In this document: positions 19,706-28,637 of the stretch, in pieces
Position numbering within the stretch: the stretch's first letter is position 1
How the letters are laid out: every line of letters starts with the position of its first letter
Assembly: GCF_001676055.1 (NCBI RefSeq)
Contig: NZ_LZEX01000043.1
Coordinates: 62,001 to 126,000 of the forward strand
Direction: 5' to 3'
DNA length: 64,000 nucleotides
DNA from: Morganella psychrotolerans
GTDB lineage: Bacteria > Pseudomonadota > Gammaproteobacteria > Enterobacterales > Enterobacteriaceae
Position numbers and translations under genes: made by a program
Notes under the pieces: generated by a model
Databases searched by the model: none
What the model was told of the DNA's origin: nothing
The model's input: only the letters and a program-made list of their open reading frames with translations

Positions 19706-19750
19706 AAGCACGGAGATATAAATAATATATCCCGTGTTTTTTTTTGTTTT
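19706..19750 (+). terminator. Terminator after atoC
   Basis: Imperfect stem GCACGG-A-GATATA / TATATC-CCGTG followed by a run of about nine T, 20 bp after the atoC stop. Confidence 0.7.
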
Positions 19751-19753
19751 TTG

Positions 19754-19790
19754 CTATGAATAATTTTGCACACTGTGCATTTTATTGCAC
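19754..19790 (+). promoter_or_regulatory. AtoC upstream activating sites
   Basis: CTATGAATAATTTTGCACA (19754-19772) differs at 3 of 19 positions from the E. coli AtoC site CTATGCAGAAATTTGCACA. The following TGTGCATTTTATTGCAC (19774-19790) is an inverted, weaker copy. They stand about 120-150 bp upstream of the sigma-54 promoter, a normal enhancer distance. Confidence 0.75.
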
Positions 19791-19907
19791 TTATATTTTA
19801 TATATCTATTAATTCACCTTGTTAATTTATTTATTTTTTAATTCAATTATGATTGAATATCAGTATGTTGAGTCTTGGTCGTTGTAACAAAAAAACGACA
19901 TTATTAT

Positions 19908-19922
19908 TGGCATGCCACTTGC
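19908..19922 (+). promoter_or_regulatory. Sigma-54 promoter of atoDAEB
   Basis: TGGCAT-GCCAC-TTGC fits the -24/-12 consensus TGGCAC-N5-TTGC with one difference. It is 41 bp upstream of the atoD start codon. Confidence 0.8.
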
Positions 19923-19963
19923 TATTACCTTTCTGAGAATATTTTATTTCAAAGGGAAGGAAA

Positions 19964-20614
19964 ATGAAAAATAAACAAATAACAACAAAGAAAGCCGGCG
20001 AGTTTTTTCATGACGGAATGACTATTATGGTCGGTGGTTTTATGGGTATAGGAACACCCCCGCGCTTAATTACCGAATTATTAGAATCCGGCGTAAAAGA
20101 TTTAACGATTATTGCGAATGATACCGCGTTTGTTGATACCGGCTTAGGTCCGCTGGTGGTGAACGGACGGGTGAAAAAAGTCATTGCATCTCATATCGGA
20201 ACCAACCCGGAAACCGGACGCCGCATGATCGCCGGTGAAATGGAGGTTCAGCTTGTTCCTCAGGGCACACTGGCGGAGCAAATCCGCTGTGGTGGTGCCG
20301 GGCTGGGGGGATTTTTAACACCTACCGGGGTCGGCACCATTGTTGAAGAGGGTAAACAAAAAATAACCCTCGATGGTCGTGATTATCTTCTGGAGCTCCC
20401 GCTGCGTGCCGATCTGGCACTAATCCAGGCTCACAAAGCCGATTCCCTCGGCAACCTCACCTATGAACTCAGCTCCCGCAATTTTAATCCACTGATGGCA
20501 CTGGCTGCGGATATCACTATCGCAGAGCCGGATGAAATGGTCGCTGTCGGTGATATTGACCCGGATTGTGTCGCCACACCAGGGGCGATTATTGACTGGC
20601 TGATTGTGGAATAA
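19964..20614 (+). CDS. atoD: Acetoacetate CoA-transferase subunit alpha, 216 aa
   Basis: Alpha subunit of the acetyl-CoA:acetoacetate CoA-transferase; moves CoA to acetoacetate or short-chain acids. CoA-transferase I alpha signature [22 protein letters not shown] near the N-terminus and [18 protein letters not shown] mid-protein. Strong ribosome-binding site AAGGGAAGGAAA before ATG 19964. First gene after the AtoC-dependent sigma-54 promoter; forms a complex with AtoA. Confidence 0.94.
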   Translation: MKNKQITTKKAGEFFHDGMTIMVGGFMGIGTPPRLITELLESGVKDLTIIANDTAFVDTGLGPLVVNGRVKKVIASHIGTNPETGRRMIAGEMEVQLVPQGTLAEQIRCGGAGLGGFLTPTGVGTIVEEGKQKITLDGRDYLLELPLRADLALIQAHKADSLGNLTYELSSRNFNPLMALAADITIAEPDEMVAVGDIDPDCVATPGAIIDWLIVE

Positions 20615-20622
20615 GGAAAACA

Positions 20623-21291
20623 ATGATGAATGCAAAAGAACTGATTGCCCGCCGCGTGGCGCTGGAACTGAATGACGGTGATGTTGTTAATCTCGGGATT
20701 GGTCTGCCGACGCAGGTCGCGAACTATTTACCGGAAGGTGTGCATATTACGCTGCAATCGGAAAATGGTTTTCTGGGGCTGGGTCCGGTGACAACGCCAC
20801 ACAAAAACCTGGTCAATGCGGGCGGACAGCCCTGCGGTATTTTGCCGGGTGCGGCGATGTTTGACAGTGCGTTCTCCTTTGCGCTTATCCGTGGCGGTCA
20901 TGTGGATGCGAGTGTCCTGGGCGGCCTGCAGGTGGATCAGCATGCGAATCTCGCGAACTGGGTTGTGCCGGGCAAGATGGTACCGGGCATGGGTGGCGCG
21001 ATGGATCTCGTGACCGGTGCACGCAAAGTTATTATTGCGATGGAGCACTGTGCAAAAGATGGTACAGCCAAGATTTTGGCTGATTGTACGATGCCGCTGA
21101 CTGCTGTTAATGCGGTTGATGTACTGGTGACTGAACTGGCGTTATTCCGTTTTGAAAATAAACAGATGGTGCTGTGTGAGTTTGCGCCCGGTGTGGATAT
21201 TGACACTATCCGTGAGAAAACAGGCGCGCAGTTTATTGTTTCACCCGATCTCTGTGAGATGCCGTCAGGTGTTGCTGAGGGGGTTGTATGA
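20623..21291 (+). CDS. atoA: Acetoacetate CoA-transferase subunit beta, 222 aa
   Basis: Beta subunit of the CoA-transferase, with the catalytic glutamate in the motif LQSENGFLGLGP and the LGGLQVDQHANLANWVVPG block. Two adjacent ATG codons (20623 and 20626) follow AAGGAAAACA; either may start. Gap to atoD is 8 bp and the stop overlaps the atoE start (ATGA at 21288), so the three genes are translationally coupled. Confidence 0.94.
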   Translation: MMNAKELIARRVALELNDGDVVNLGIGLPTQVANYLPEGVHITLQSENGFLGLGPVTTPHKNLVNAGGQPCGILPGAAMFDSAFSFALIRGGHVDASVLGGLQVDQHANLANWVVPGKMVPGMGGAMDLVTGARKVIIAMEHCAKDGTAKILADCTMPLTAVNAVDVLVTELALFRFENKQMVLCEFAPGVDIDTIREKTGAQFIVSPDLCEMPSGVAEGVV

Positions 21292-22610
21292 TCCGAAGCA
21301 TCTCCCGTGTGATGACCCGTGTGGTGAGCCGTTATCTGCCGGATCCGTTGATCTTTGCAATGCTGCTCACGATGCTGACATTTATCATCGCACTTTCACT
21401 GACACCAAGTACACCGATGGATCTGGTGAATATGTGGGGGAACGGATTCTGGAATCTGCTGGCATTTGGTATGCAGATGGCATTGATCATTGTTACCGGT
21501 CATGCCCTGGCAAGCTCTCCGCCGGTTAAACGTATTTTACGGATGACCGCGTCACTGGCAAAAACTCCTGTCCAGGGGGTGATGTTAGTCACCTTCTTCG
21601 GTGCGATCGCCAGTGTGATTAACTGGGGCTTCGGATTAGTTGTCGGTGCAATGTTTGCGCGTGAAGTGGCCCGCCGTGTTCGTGGCTCCGACTATCCGCT
21701 GCTGATTGCCTGCGCCTATATCGGGTTTATGACATGGGGCGGCGGTTTTTCCGGCTCCATGCCGTTACTGGCGGCAACACCGGGTAATCCGGTTGAGCAT
21801 ATCGCCGGGCTTATCCCTGTCAGTGACACTATTTTCACCCGCTACAATATTTTCATTACTCTGTCGCTGATCGCCATCCTGCCTTTTGTTACCCGTCTGA
21901 TGATGCCGGGTAAGGGGGATGTGGTGATGGTCGACCCGGCACTGCTGGAAGAAGAGCCGGATTTCCAGAAAAAGCTGCCTCCGGACGCTCCCGTATCAGA
22001 GCGTATGGAGGAAAGCCGGATTATCACATGGATTATCTGTCTGCTCGGATTTAGTTTCCTCGCGATGTATTTCATCAAGAATGGTTTCAATATCACCATT
22101 AACACCGTCAACATGCTGTTCCTCCTGACCGGTCTGCTGCTGCATAAAACGCCGATGGCCTATATGCGCGCAGTCAGTTCCGCAACGAAAAGTACCGCCG
22201 GGATCCTGGTGCAGTTTCCGTTCTATGCCGGTATTCAGCTCATGATGGAAGGTTCCGGATTAGGCGGCCTTATCACTGAGTTCTTTATCAATGTTGCAGA
22301 TAAAGACTCCTTCCCGCTGATGACCTTCTTCAGTTCCGCACTGATTAACTTTGCTGTGCCGTCCGGTGGCGGACACTGGGTTATTCAGGGGCCGTTTGTT
22401 ATGCCTGCGGCCCAGGCTCTGGGTGCCGACCTTGGTAAATCCGTTATGGCCATCGCCTACGGTGAGCAGTGGATGAACATGGTTCAGCCATTCTGGGCGC
22501 TGCCGGCACTGGCCATTGCCGGCCTGGGTGTCCGGGACATTATGGGGTATTGCATTACCGCACTGCTCTTCTCTTGTCCGATTTTTATCATTGGTCTTGT
22601 TTTTCTTTAA
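21288..22610 (+). CDS. atoE: Short-chain fatty acid transporter AtoE, 440 aa
   Basis: Inner-membrane permease of the AtoE family for acetoacetate/butyrate-type acids. About 10-12 hydrophobic segments. Characteristic stretches: SRYLPDPLIFAMLLTMLTFI, INWGFGLVVGAMFAREVARR, AYIGFMTWGGGFSGSMPL, FAVPSGGGHWVIQGPF and YGEQWMNMVQPFWALP. Length is equal to the E. coli protein (440 aa). Coupled to atoA by an ATGA overlap. Confidence 0.94.
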   Translation: MIRSISRVMTRVVSRYLPDPLIFAMLLTMLTFIIALSLTPSTPMDLVNMWGNGFWNLLAFGMQMALIIVTGHALASSPPVKRILRMTASLAKTPVQGVMLVTFFGAIASVINWGFGLVVGAMFAREVARRVRGSDYPLLIACAYIGFMTWGGGFSGSMPLLAATPGNPVEHIAGLIPVSDTIFTRYNIFITLSLIAILPFVTRLMMPGKGDVVMVDPALLEEEPDFQKKLPPDAPVSERMEESRIITWIICLLGFSFLAMYFIKNGFNITINTVNMLFLLTGLLLHKTPMAYMRAVSSATKSTAGILVQFPFYAGIQLMMEGSGLGGLITEFFINVADKDSFPLMTFFSSALINFAVPSGGGHWVIQGPFVMPAAQALGADLGKSVMAIAYGEQWMNMVQPFWALPALAIAGLGVRDIMGYCITALLFSCPIFIIGLVFL

Positions 22611-22633
22611 TAACAAAAGGATAAAGAAAGAAA

Positions 22634-23818
22634 ATGAATAATATTGTTATTGTTGGTGCATTACGTACCGCTATCGGAAGTTTTAATGGCGCCCTGGCGG
22701 ATGTCAGTGCTGTTGAACTCGGCACCACCGTTGTGAGTGCATTACTGAGAAAAACAGAACTTGAGCCGGGTCTTGTTGATGAAGTCATTATGGGCAATGT
22801 GCTGCAGGCAGGCACAGGGCAGAATCCCGCACGGCAAATACAAATAAACAGTGGTATTCCGGATGAGGTTTGTTCTTACACTGTTAATAAATTATGTGGC
22901 TCCGGACTTAAAAGTGTTGCTCTGGGTGTTCAGGCTATCAGTAACGGGGATGCTGATATCATTATTGCCGGTGGTACGGAAAATATGAGTCAGGCTCCTT
23001 ACCTTCTGGACAGCCGCGCACGTAAAGGTTTACGTCTTGGCGACGGTGTGGTTCAGGATTCATTGCTGAAAGATGGTTTGATGTGTTCTATCCATGGCTA
23101 CCACATGGGGGTTACCGCAGAAAATATAGCAAAAGCATATAATCTCAGCCGTGAAGATCAGGATGCGATTGCGCTGGCATCACAATTGAAAGCGGAAAGC
23201 GCTATTACACGCGGAGCATTCAAAGCAGAAATTGTGCCGGTCACAATTAAAGGTCGTAAAGGTGATGTGATTGTCGATACTGATGAGTTCCCGAAAGCCG
23301 GCTCAACGGCGGAAGGGCTGATGAAGTTACGTCCGGCATTTGATAACGAAGGAACAGTGACAGCCGGTAATGCATCCGGTATCAATGATGGCGCAGCGGC
23401 ACTGATGCTGATGACAGAAACACGGGCTAAATCTCTCGGGCTGGTTCCGCTTGCCCGGGTTCGTGGCTATGCATCCGGTGGTGTTGCACCGGCACTGATG
23501 GGACTCGGCCCTGTGCCTGCAACGCGGAAAGTACTGGAAAAAACAGGTTTATCTCTCAGTGATATTGATTTAATTGAAGCGAATGAGGCCTTTGCTGCGC
23601 AGTTCCTTGCTGTCGGGCGTGAGCTTGGTTTTGATCCGGAGAAGGTGAATATTAACGGTGGTGCCATTGCATTAGGTCATCCAATCGGAGCAAGTGGTGC
23701 ACGGGTTCTGGTCACGTTGCTGCATGCATTACAGGCACAGAATAAGACCCTTGGGCTGGCGACGCTGTGTATCGGTGGCGGCCAGGGAATTTCGATGATT
23801 ATTGAGCGCCTGCAATAG
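22634..23818 (+). CDS. atoB: Acetyl-CoA acetyltransferase (thiolase II), 394 aa
   Basis: Cleaves acetoacetyl-CoA to two acetyl-CoA. Thiolase marks: nucleophilic Cys in [15 protein letters not shown] (about residue 88), His in [20 protein letters not shown] (about 349) and the second catalytic Cys in [15 protein letters not shown] (about 378). E. coli AtoB has 394 aa. Last gene of atoDAEB, 23 bp after atoE, followed by a strong terminator. Confidence 0.95.
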   Translation: MNNIVIVGALRTAIGSFNGALADVSAVELGTTVVSALLRKTELEPGLVDEVIMGNVLQAGTGQNPARQIQINSGIPDEVCSYTVNKLCGSGLKSVALGVQAISNGDADIIIAGGTENMSQAPYLLDSRARKGLRLGDGVVQDSLLKDGLMCSIHGYHMGVTAENIAKAYNLSREDQDAIALASQLKAESAITRGAFKAEIVPVTIKGRKGDVIVDTDEFPKAGSTAEGLMKLRPAFDNEGTVTAGNASGINDGAAALMLMTETRAKSLGLVPLARVRGYASGGVAPALMGLGPVPATRKVLEKTGLSLSDIDLIEANEAFAAQFLAVGRELGFDPEKVNINGGAIALGHPIGASGARVLVTLLHALQAQNKTLGLATLCIGGGQGISMIIERLQ

Positions 23819-23849
23819 CAGTATCGGGCAGTCTGTTTTTGTTATTACC

Positions 23850-23890
23850 CCACCCGGCCGAGGCCGGGTGGTTTGCTTGTTTTTTGTGCT
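23850..23890 (+). terminator. Terminator of atoDAEB
   Basis: Perfect 10-bp stem CCACCCGGCC / GGCCGGGTGG with a 2-nt spacer, then TTTGCTTGTTTTTTG, 31 bp after the atoB stop. Confidence 0.85.
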
Positions 23891-24370
23891 TATTAACAAA
23901 AATGCAGATAAGTTAATTTTTCGTGTAAAATATTTACATTAATTTAATTTATTACCTTTTGTTTACTCGTCTTAATGTGGTTACACGCAGTGTTATTATT
24001 CTGAAAACGGGGTGGGTGGGCTAAACACAATTGCTTACATCCTGTAAAAACTCGGTATTTAGACGGTATTTAAGGGAATGCATGTTTATTTTCTGATTAT
24101 TTGGTATATAACACCTAATATACTAATCCATTGCACTTTTAATCGATTTATATTTTTAACTATTATATTCTTACATCATGATTTCTAAGGTGAAATATAC
24201 CGTTACATTCAGTCATTATGACCCTGTCTTTTACTCACAAACAGCATATCCTTTGGTTTTTCAAAAATGCCCCTATCTACGATAAACTACTTATAGTTTT
24301 AAGTGTTTATTCTATGATCCGTAAACTAAATAAGGAATTTTAGTGATGGTCTGTATAGGGTTATTGATCA
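23891..24370. other. AT-rich intergenic region upstream of an MrpJ-like gene
   Basis: About 480 bp with no supported gene. It should contain the promoter of the regulator at 24371; no known operator was recognised. Confidence 0.4.
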
Positions 24371-24703
24371 ATGATAAAAAAATATGCTGTATCCGAAGCT
24401 ATCGGACAAGTTATCAGGCAATACCGGAGCAACGCGGGCTTAACAACAAAACAACTGGCGCACAGAATAGGGATTAGTCAGCAGCAACTGTCCCGTTATG
24501 AGCGGGGTGTAAATCGTATTGATGTCGATACGCTATTACGTGTCAGTCTGGCGTTTAAAATCACTCCCGGGCGTTTCTTTGACGAAATGAATGAATCCTA
24601 TACCGGATCTGAGCAGTCTGCCTATGATGACGGGGAAGGGGACATACAGGAGATTCGTATGAGCCTTATCGCGGATAGTATAATTTCACCCCGTGATTTT
24701 TAA
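24371..24703 (+). CDS. XRE-family regulator, MrpJ-like, 110 aa
   Basis: Small cytoplasmic helix-turn-helix protein. The HTH_3 domain covers about residues 10-68 (IGQVIRQYRSNAGLTTKQLA, IGISQQQLSRYERGVNRIDV), followed by TLLRVSLAFKITPGRFFDE and an acidic tail. ISQQQLSRYERG is the hallmark of MrpJ, the Proteus fimbrial-operon regulator that represses flagella. Here it stands alone between ato and the methionine gamma-lyase cluster, with no fimbrial gene attached. It shares the core SQQQxSRYERGVNRxDVD with the paralogue at 34512. The ribosome-binding site is weak (AGGG 10 bp upstream). Its role is inferred from family only. Confidence 0.82.
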   Translation: MIKKYAVSEAIGQVIRQYRSNAGLTTKQLAHRIGISQQQLSRYERGVNRIDVDTLLRVSLAFKITPGRFFDEMNESYTGSEQSAYDDGEGDIQEIRMSLIADSIISPRDF

Positions 24704-24846
24704 TTATTACCTATTTTAATTTTTATATAACAAACAGAATAGCATGACTGATTTGCTGATTATCTGACCGGGTTTTCTATAGGCAGTAATACGTGAAAAC
24801 AGATGAGTACAATGGTAACCATCAGGATCCTTTTCTCAGGTAAAAA

Positions 24847-24867
24847 GCGGGAGACATAATCTCCCGC
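24847..24867 (-). terminator. Hairpin with minus-strand U-tract
   Basis: GCGGGAGA, loop CATAA, TCTCCCGC; read on the minus strand it is followed by TTTTTA. It is a second, distal stop signal for leftward transcripts from the permease, 216 bp beyond that gene. Confidence 0.55.
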
Positions 24868-24877
24868 AACAGGCTTT

Positions 24878-24958
24878 TATACTCTTATTCCTTCAGACCG
24901 CAGGCGCACCGGGTTACATAGTTTATCTGTGCGCCCCGTCTGTCTGCCTTCTGAACGG
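24878..24958. repeat. Degenerate ERIC remnant
   Basis: TATACTCTTATTCCTTCAGACCGCAGG followed by GGGTTACATAGTTTATCTGTGC and CTGCCTTCTGAACGG keeps the order and spacing of ERIC parts but lacks about 40 bp and the closing GTATA. Best read as a decayed copy. Confidence 0.5.
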
Positions 24959-25024
24959 AACAAGGTCACAAGGACAGAGGTTCTTTATTCATATAACAGT
25001 GCTGAGCTTTTTAACGTCACAAAA

Positions 25025-25041
25025 CCGGTATCAGATACCGG
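25025..25041 (-). terminator. Terminator of the permease gene
   Basis: CCGGTA, loop TCAGA, TACCGG; on the minus strand followed by TTTTGTGACGTT, about 43 bp after the permease stop. Confidence 0.65.
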
Positions 25042-25083
25042 CTTTGTGTGGTACTTACATCGGTCTGTTTTTATTCAGTCCGG

Positions 25084-26367
25084 TTACTCAAGGTATTTAA
25101 AGAATGGTGCAATGAGCAGCAGGATACCGAATCCCATAACACACCAGGCTTTCCAGTCTTTGAATTTTTTCAGTTTCGCAACACGGAATACCAGGTAAAC
25201 AGGGATTAAGCAGGACACGATGGCATATAACGGACTACCGATCTGGAAGAATACAACTACGGAGAAACCGGTAGACACCCATGCTGTCAGTAATGCAACG
25301 ATAAAGACAGAAATAAAGATGTTTAACACGGTGTAGTTAATTTTCTCTTTGTCCATGAAACGGGAGAGCAGGTTAACAGCAAGACCTTTGACTGATTCCT
25401 GGAAGCCCAGGTAGATACCGAAGAATGCTGTCAGAACCGCAAAGATATTCAGTACTGTTGTCATCACGCTGACTACTGCGCCCGGAATAACCTGAGCGGC
25501 AATTGCCAGTGCAGAGATGTTCTGTTCAAACGCTGATACAGCCTGCTCATGACTGATAGAGAATGTAAAAGAGAATGAGAAGAACAGGATAATAGTGACC
25601 AGTGTGATGTATGCCACGCGGTGAGCGCGGATAGCACGGTAGGTCGCCACACGTTTGTCAGATTCCAGCTTACGGTACGCGATATTCATCGGGTTCAGAA
25701 TCTGAACGAAAACCGCAGAGAAGAAAGCAAACGGAACAGTTAACAGTACGTCGCGGGTAAAATCACCTAATGCCGGGAATGCAGTAATATTATTGAAATC
25801 CCAGTGCGGGATCATCACCAGACCCAGGGAAATAATAATACCAACTTTAACAATAACCATTGGCCCGGAGATTTTGAACAGCAGTTTCTCGCCTTTAGAC
25901 GCAACGAAAATCAGCGCGGAGAAGACAAGGACGCGATATATCAGTGAGTCAGAGAGAACACCTTCTGTAACGCCGAAAGTATGGAGGTAAGAGGCACTGT
26001 CGAAAATAACGGAAAGGGAATAAATAAATATGCCGTGGATAAGCATCAGGAAGTAAATAATCCCCAGTGCGACACCCCAGTTACTGCCGAGATACTGTGT
26101 AATAATGTTTGTGTAGTCTTCACACTCTTCACTTTCAGACAGCGTATTCATATATAACTTCTGCAACATATACGTTGCCGGATACGCGATCATGAACGCT
26201 AAAATAAATACCCAAATACCTTTTAAGCCAATCTGGATTGGCATTACAACCGTACCTGCACCAATCGCCATACCAATACAAAGTACTACCCACCCGGCGT
26301 CATACATTGTAAACGGTATTTTGCCCAGCGCTTTCGCGGGATTCTCGGTTGAGGTCATATCCGCCAT
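25084..26367 (-). CDS. HAAAP-family amino acid permease, 427 aa, likely methionine-linked
   Basis: Inner-membrane protein with 11 predicted helices and the hydroxy/aromatic amino acid permease (SdaC/TdcC/YhaO-type) pattern: [26 protein letters not shown] at the first helix, [21 protein letters not shown], and [20 protein letters not shown]. It follows methionine gamma-lyase on the same strand (238-bp gap with an imperfect hairpin at 26531-26572), and such permeases commonly feed the adjacent amino acid lyase (as tdcC or tutB do). Methionine or a related sulfur amino acid is the likely substrate by context. Serine or threonine cannot be excluded. Confidence 0.85.
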   Translation of the reverse strand: MADMTSTENPAKALGKIPFTMYDAGWVVLCIGMAIGAGTVVMPIQIGLKGIWVFILAFMIAYPATYMLQKLYMNTLSESEECEDYTNIITQYLGSNWGVALGIIYFLMLIHGIFIYSLSVIFDSASYLHTFGVTEGVLSDSLIYRVLVFSALIFVASKGEKLLFKISGPMVIVKVGIIISLGLVMIPHWDFNNITAFPALGDFTRDVLLTVPFAFFSAVFVQILNPMNIAYRKLESDKRVATYRAIRAHRVAYITLVTIILFFSFSFTFSISHEQAVSAFEQNISALAIAAQVIPGAVVSVMTTVLNIFAVLTAFFGIYLGFQESVKGLAVNLLSRFMDKEKINYTVLNIFISVFIVALLTAWVSTGFSVVVFFQIGSPLYAIVSCLIPVYLVFRVAKLKKFKDWKAWCVMGFGILLLIAPFFKYLE

Positions 26368-26604
26368 ACTAAGCCCCCTTAGTTTTCATTATAATTTATT
26401 ATGATTATGGTTTTTAAAAAAAATCAGCACAGTTTTATTTTTTTGTTACTGCTAAAAGTATTTTTCAGATACTTAAAGAGCACGCAGATGAATTCAGAGT
26501 GGCTCCAATGAATTTTCCCGCGTGCTCCGTGTACTCATCCCGCTGCGTTATTAAACGACGACGTGATGAGTACATTACTGATGACTTAATTTTTCGTTCC
26601 GGTA

Positions 26605-27801
26605 TTAAGCAACAGCTTTCGCGATTGCTTGTTCCAGGTCGGCAATGATGTCTTCAGCTGTTTCCAGACCGACGGAGATACGAATCAGACCGTCAGTGAT
26701 ACCTGCTTTCAGACGCTCTTCAGCCGGAATCGGTGAGTGAGTCATTGACGCAGGGTGTTGGATCAGAGTTTCAGTATCGCCGAGGCTTACTGCCAGCAGA
26801 CATAATTCAACGGAGTTCATTACTTTACGACCGGCTTCAATACCACCTTTAATTTCGAAGCTGATCATACCGCCGAAGCCGCTCATCTGTTTTTTCGCTA
26901 ATTCGTGCTGCGGGTGAGATGGCAGACCCGGATAGAATACCGCTGTGATATTCGGGTTAGTTTCTAAATATTCAGCAACTTTCATTGCGTTAGAGCAGTG
27001 ACGCTCCATGCGCACATGCAGAGTTTTCAGACCGCGCAGAGTTAACCATGCGTTGAACGGGCTCATTACGCCACCGGTGATGTCTTTAACACCAACCAGA
27101 CGTGCAGGAACCAGGAAGTCAGCAGGACCGACAATCACACCACCGATAACGTCGCCGTGACCATTGATGTATTTAGTGACACTGTGAACCACGATGTCTG
27201 CACCTAATTCCAGCGGACGCTGGCAGTACGGAGACATAAAGGTGTTATCCACAACCAGCATAGCGCCGCCATCGTGAGCAACATTTGCAGCCGCTTCGAG
27301 GTCGATCATTGCCAGAGTCGGGTTAGCAGGAGTTTCGACATACACCATTTTGGTGTTTGGTTTCATTGCTGCTTTGATATTTTCAGGATTATCAGCACGA
27401 ACGAAAGTGACTTCGATACCGAACTTAGGCAGTGTGTGAGACAGCAGTGCATAAGTACAACCGTACAGTGTGTCAGAAGCAACAATGTGGTCGCCCTGGC
27501 CGCACATGGTCAGAATAGTGGTGGAGATGGCAGCGATACCTGAAGAAGTTACCAGAGCGGCTTCGCCGTTTTCCAGAACACGCATTTTTTCTTCTAATGC
27601 TGCGTTAGTCGGGTTACCTAAACGTGAGTAGATATAACCTTCTTCTTCTAATGCGAAACGTGCTGCCCCTTGCTCTGCGCTGTCAAAAACGAATGTAGAG
27701 GTCTGATAGATTGGGGTTGATAAAGCACCTGTCAGTGGATCAGGTTGCTGACCAGCGTGAACAATCTTAGTTTCATAACCTTTATTCGAATAATCGTGCA
27801 T
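26605..27801 (-). CDS. mgl: Methionine gamma-lyase, 398 aa
   Basis: Fold-type I PLP enzyme breaking L-methionine to methanethiol, 2-oxobutyrate and ammonia. N-terminal [34 protein letters not shown], and the active-site pair Tyr113/Cys115 in DTLYGCTYA; that Cys separates methionine gamma-lyases from cystathionine enzymes. PLP lysine is in [16 protein letters not shown] (about residue 210). C-terminal [17 protein letters not shown] is as in the Citrobacter enzyme (398 aa). Directly upstream is a near-consensus sigma-54 promoter (27859-27874), and beyond it a divergent sigma-54-type activator, so inducible, activator-dependent expression is expected. Confidence 0.93.
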   Translation of the reverse strand: MHDYSNKGYETKIVHAGQQPDPLTGALSTPIYQTSTFVFDSAEQGAARFALEEEGYIYSRLGNPTNAALEEKMRVLENGEAALVTSSGIAAISTTILTMCGQGDHIVASDTLYGCTYALLSHTLPKFGIEVTFVRADNPENIKAAMKPNTKMVYVETPANPTLAMIDLEAAANVAHDGGAMLVVDNTFMSPYCQRPLELGADIVVHSVTKYINGHGDVIGGVIVGPADFLVPARLVGVKDITGGVMSPFNAWLTLRGLKTLHVRMERHCSNAMKVAEYLETNPNITAVFYPGLPSHPQHELAKKQMSGFGGMISFEIKGGIEAGRKVMNSVELCLLAVSLGDTETLIQHPASMTHSPIPAEERLKAGITDGLIRISVGLETAEDIIADLEQAIAKAVA

Positions 27802-27858
27802 ATATCCTCCAGGATAAAAATTTTTATTTTGCCAACATGTGTTGTTGCAGTAATAAAA

Positions 27859-27874
27859 GCAACATGCGTGCCAA
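27859..27874 (-). promoter_or_regulatory. Sigma-54 promoter of methionine gamma-lyase
   Basis: On the minus strand TTGGCAC-GCATG-TTGC, an exact match to the -24 (TGGCAC) and -12 (TTGC) elements with the required 5-bp spacing. It is 58 bp upstream of the start codon. The neighbouring activator carries the sigma-54 contact loop. Confidence 0.85.
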
Positions 27875-27953
27875 CTCCGGAAGAATTTTTATAACACATT
27901 GAATTAAAATGAATAAATAACTTTAACGCATAACTTAGATGAAGTCAGCTAAA

Positions 27954-28025
27954 GACAAAGTGGAAAGTAAACTGTAAGAAATGATGACAAAGTGGAAAGA
28001 AAGTTGACAGTAGGTTGCCACTTTC
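27954..28025 (-). promoter_or_regulatory. Candidate enhancer: 14-bp direct repeats upstream of the sigma-54 promoter
   Basis: GACAAAGTGGAAAG occurs exactly at 27954-27967 and 27986-27999, 32 bp apart (about three helical turns). An inverted fragment CCACTTTC lies at 28018-28025. They sit 80-150 bp upstream of the sigma-54 promoter, where bound activators act by looping. The repeats are seen; the link to the activator is inference. Confidence 0.6.
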
Positions 28026-28344
28026 TGATAGACCTGACAGAGGAGTTAATCACATCGAGGGGTAAAACCAGATGTGCGTCACATTATAGCCCCAAAAACG
28101 AAGAGTGATCCAGATCTCTTTTTAAATTTTTTCCTGAACCGATATGTCCGGCAGTTGATAGTGATCAACACTTAGTGTGCGCAGTTGTTTTAATTGCTAT
28201 GTTTCCAATTATTTATCGCGTCACTACTTTGTGAGCCAGCTCAGGTATTGCATGTGATTTTTTCATAGAATTGAGATATCTGCCTGATACAGGTTCGTCA
28301 ATCTTGTTTATAGTAAGTAATGTAATAGAACCTAAAATAATAAT

Positions 28345-28470
28345 TATACCCTTATTCATTCAAACTGCAGGTTCGTTGGCCGCACTCAGATAACCAGGTC
28401 ACATACTTGTGTATGCTCCCAGTCTATCTTCCCTTGTCGCCTGCCTGCATCTCGAATGACGTTGGGTATA
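28345..28470. repeat. ERIC element, 126 bp
   Basis: Complete copy from TATACCC to GGGTATA with end repeats CATTCAAACTGCAGG / CTGCATCTCGAATGACG and core GGTCACATACTTGTGTATGCTCCC. It is located between the mgl enhancer region and the activator gene. Confidence 0.85.
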
Positions 28471-28637
28471 TATCCTGTATGATAAGTACGCTTATCGTAC
28501 GGTTTTTTTATTCCGCTTTATTTTGTTTTTATTTTGATACTTTGTTTACTACACCAGGTATGTATCTTTCGGGTTAACTCTGGTGAGTGAGCAAAAGTGT
28601 ATGCACTACACATCATTAACCGGGAGTGGCTAAACAC

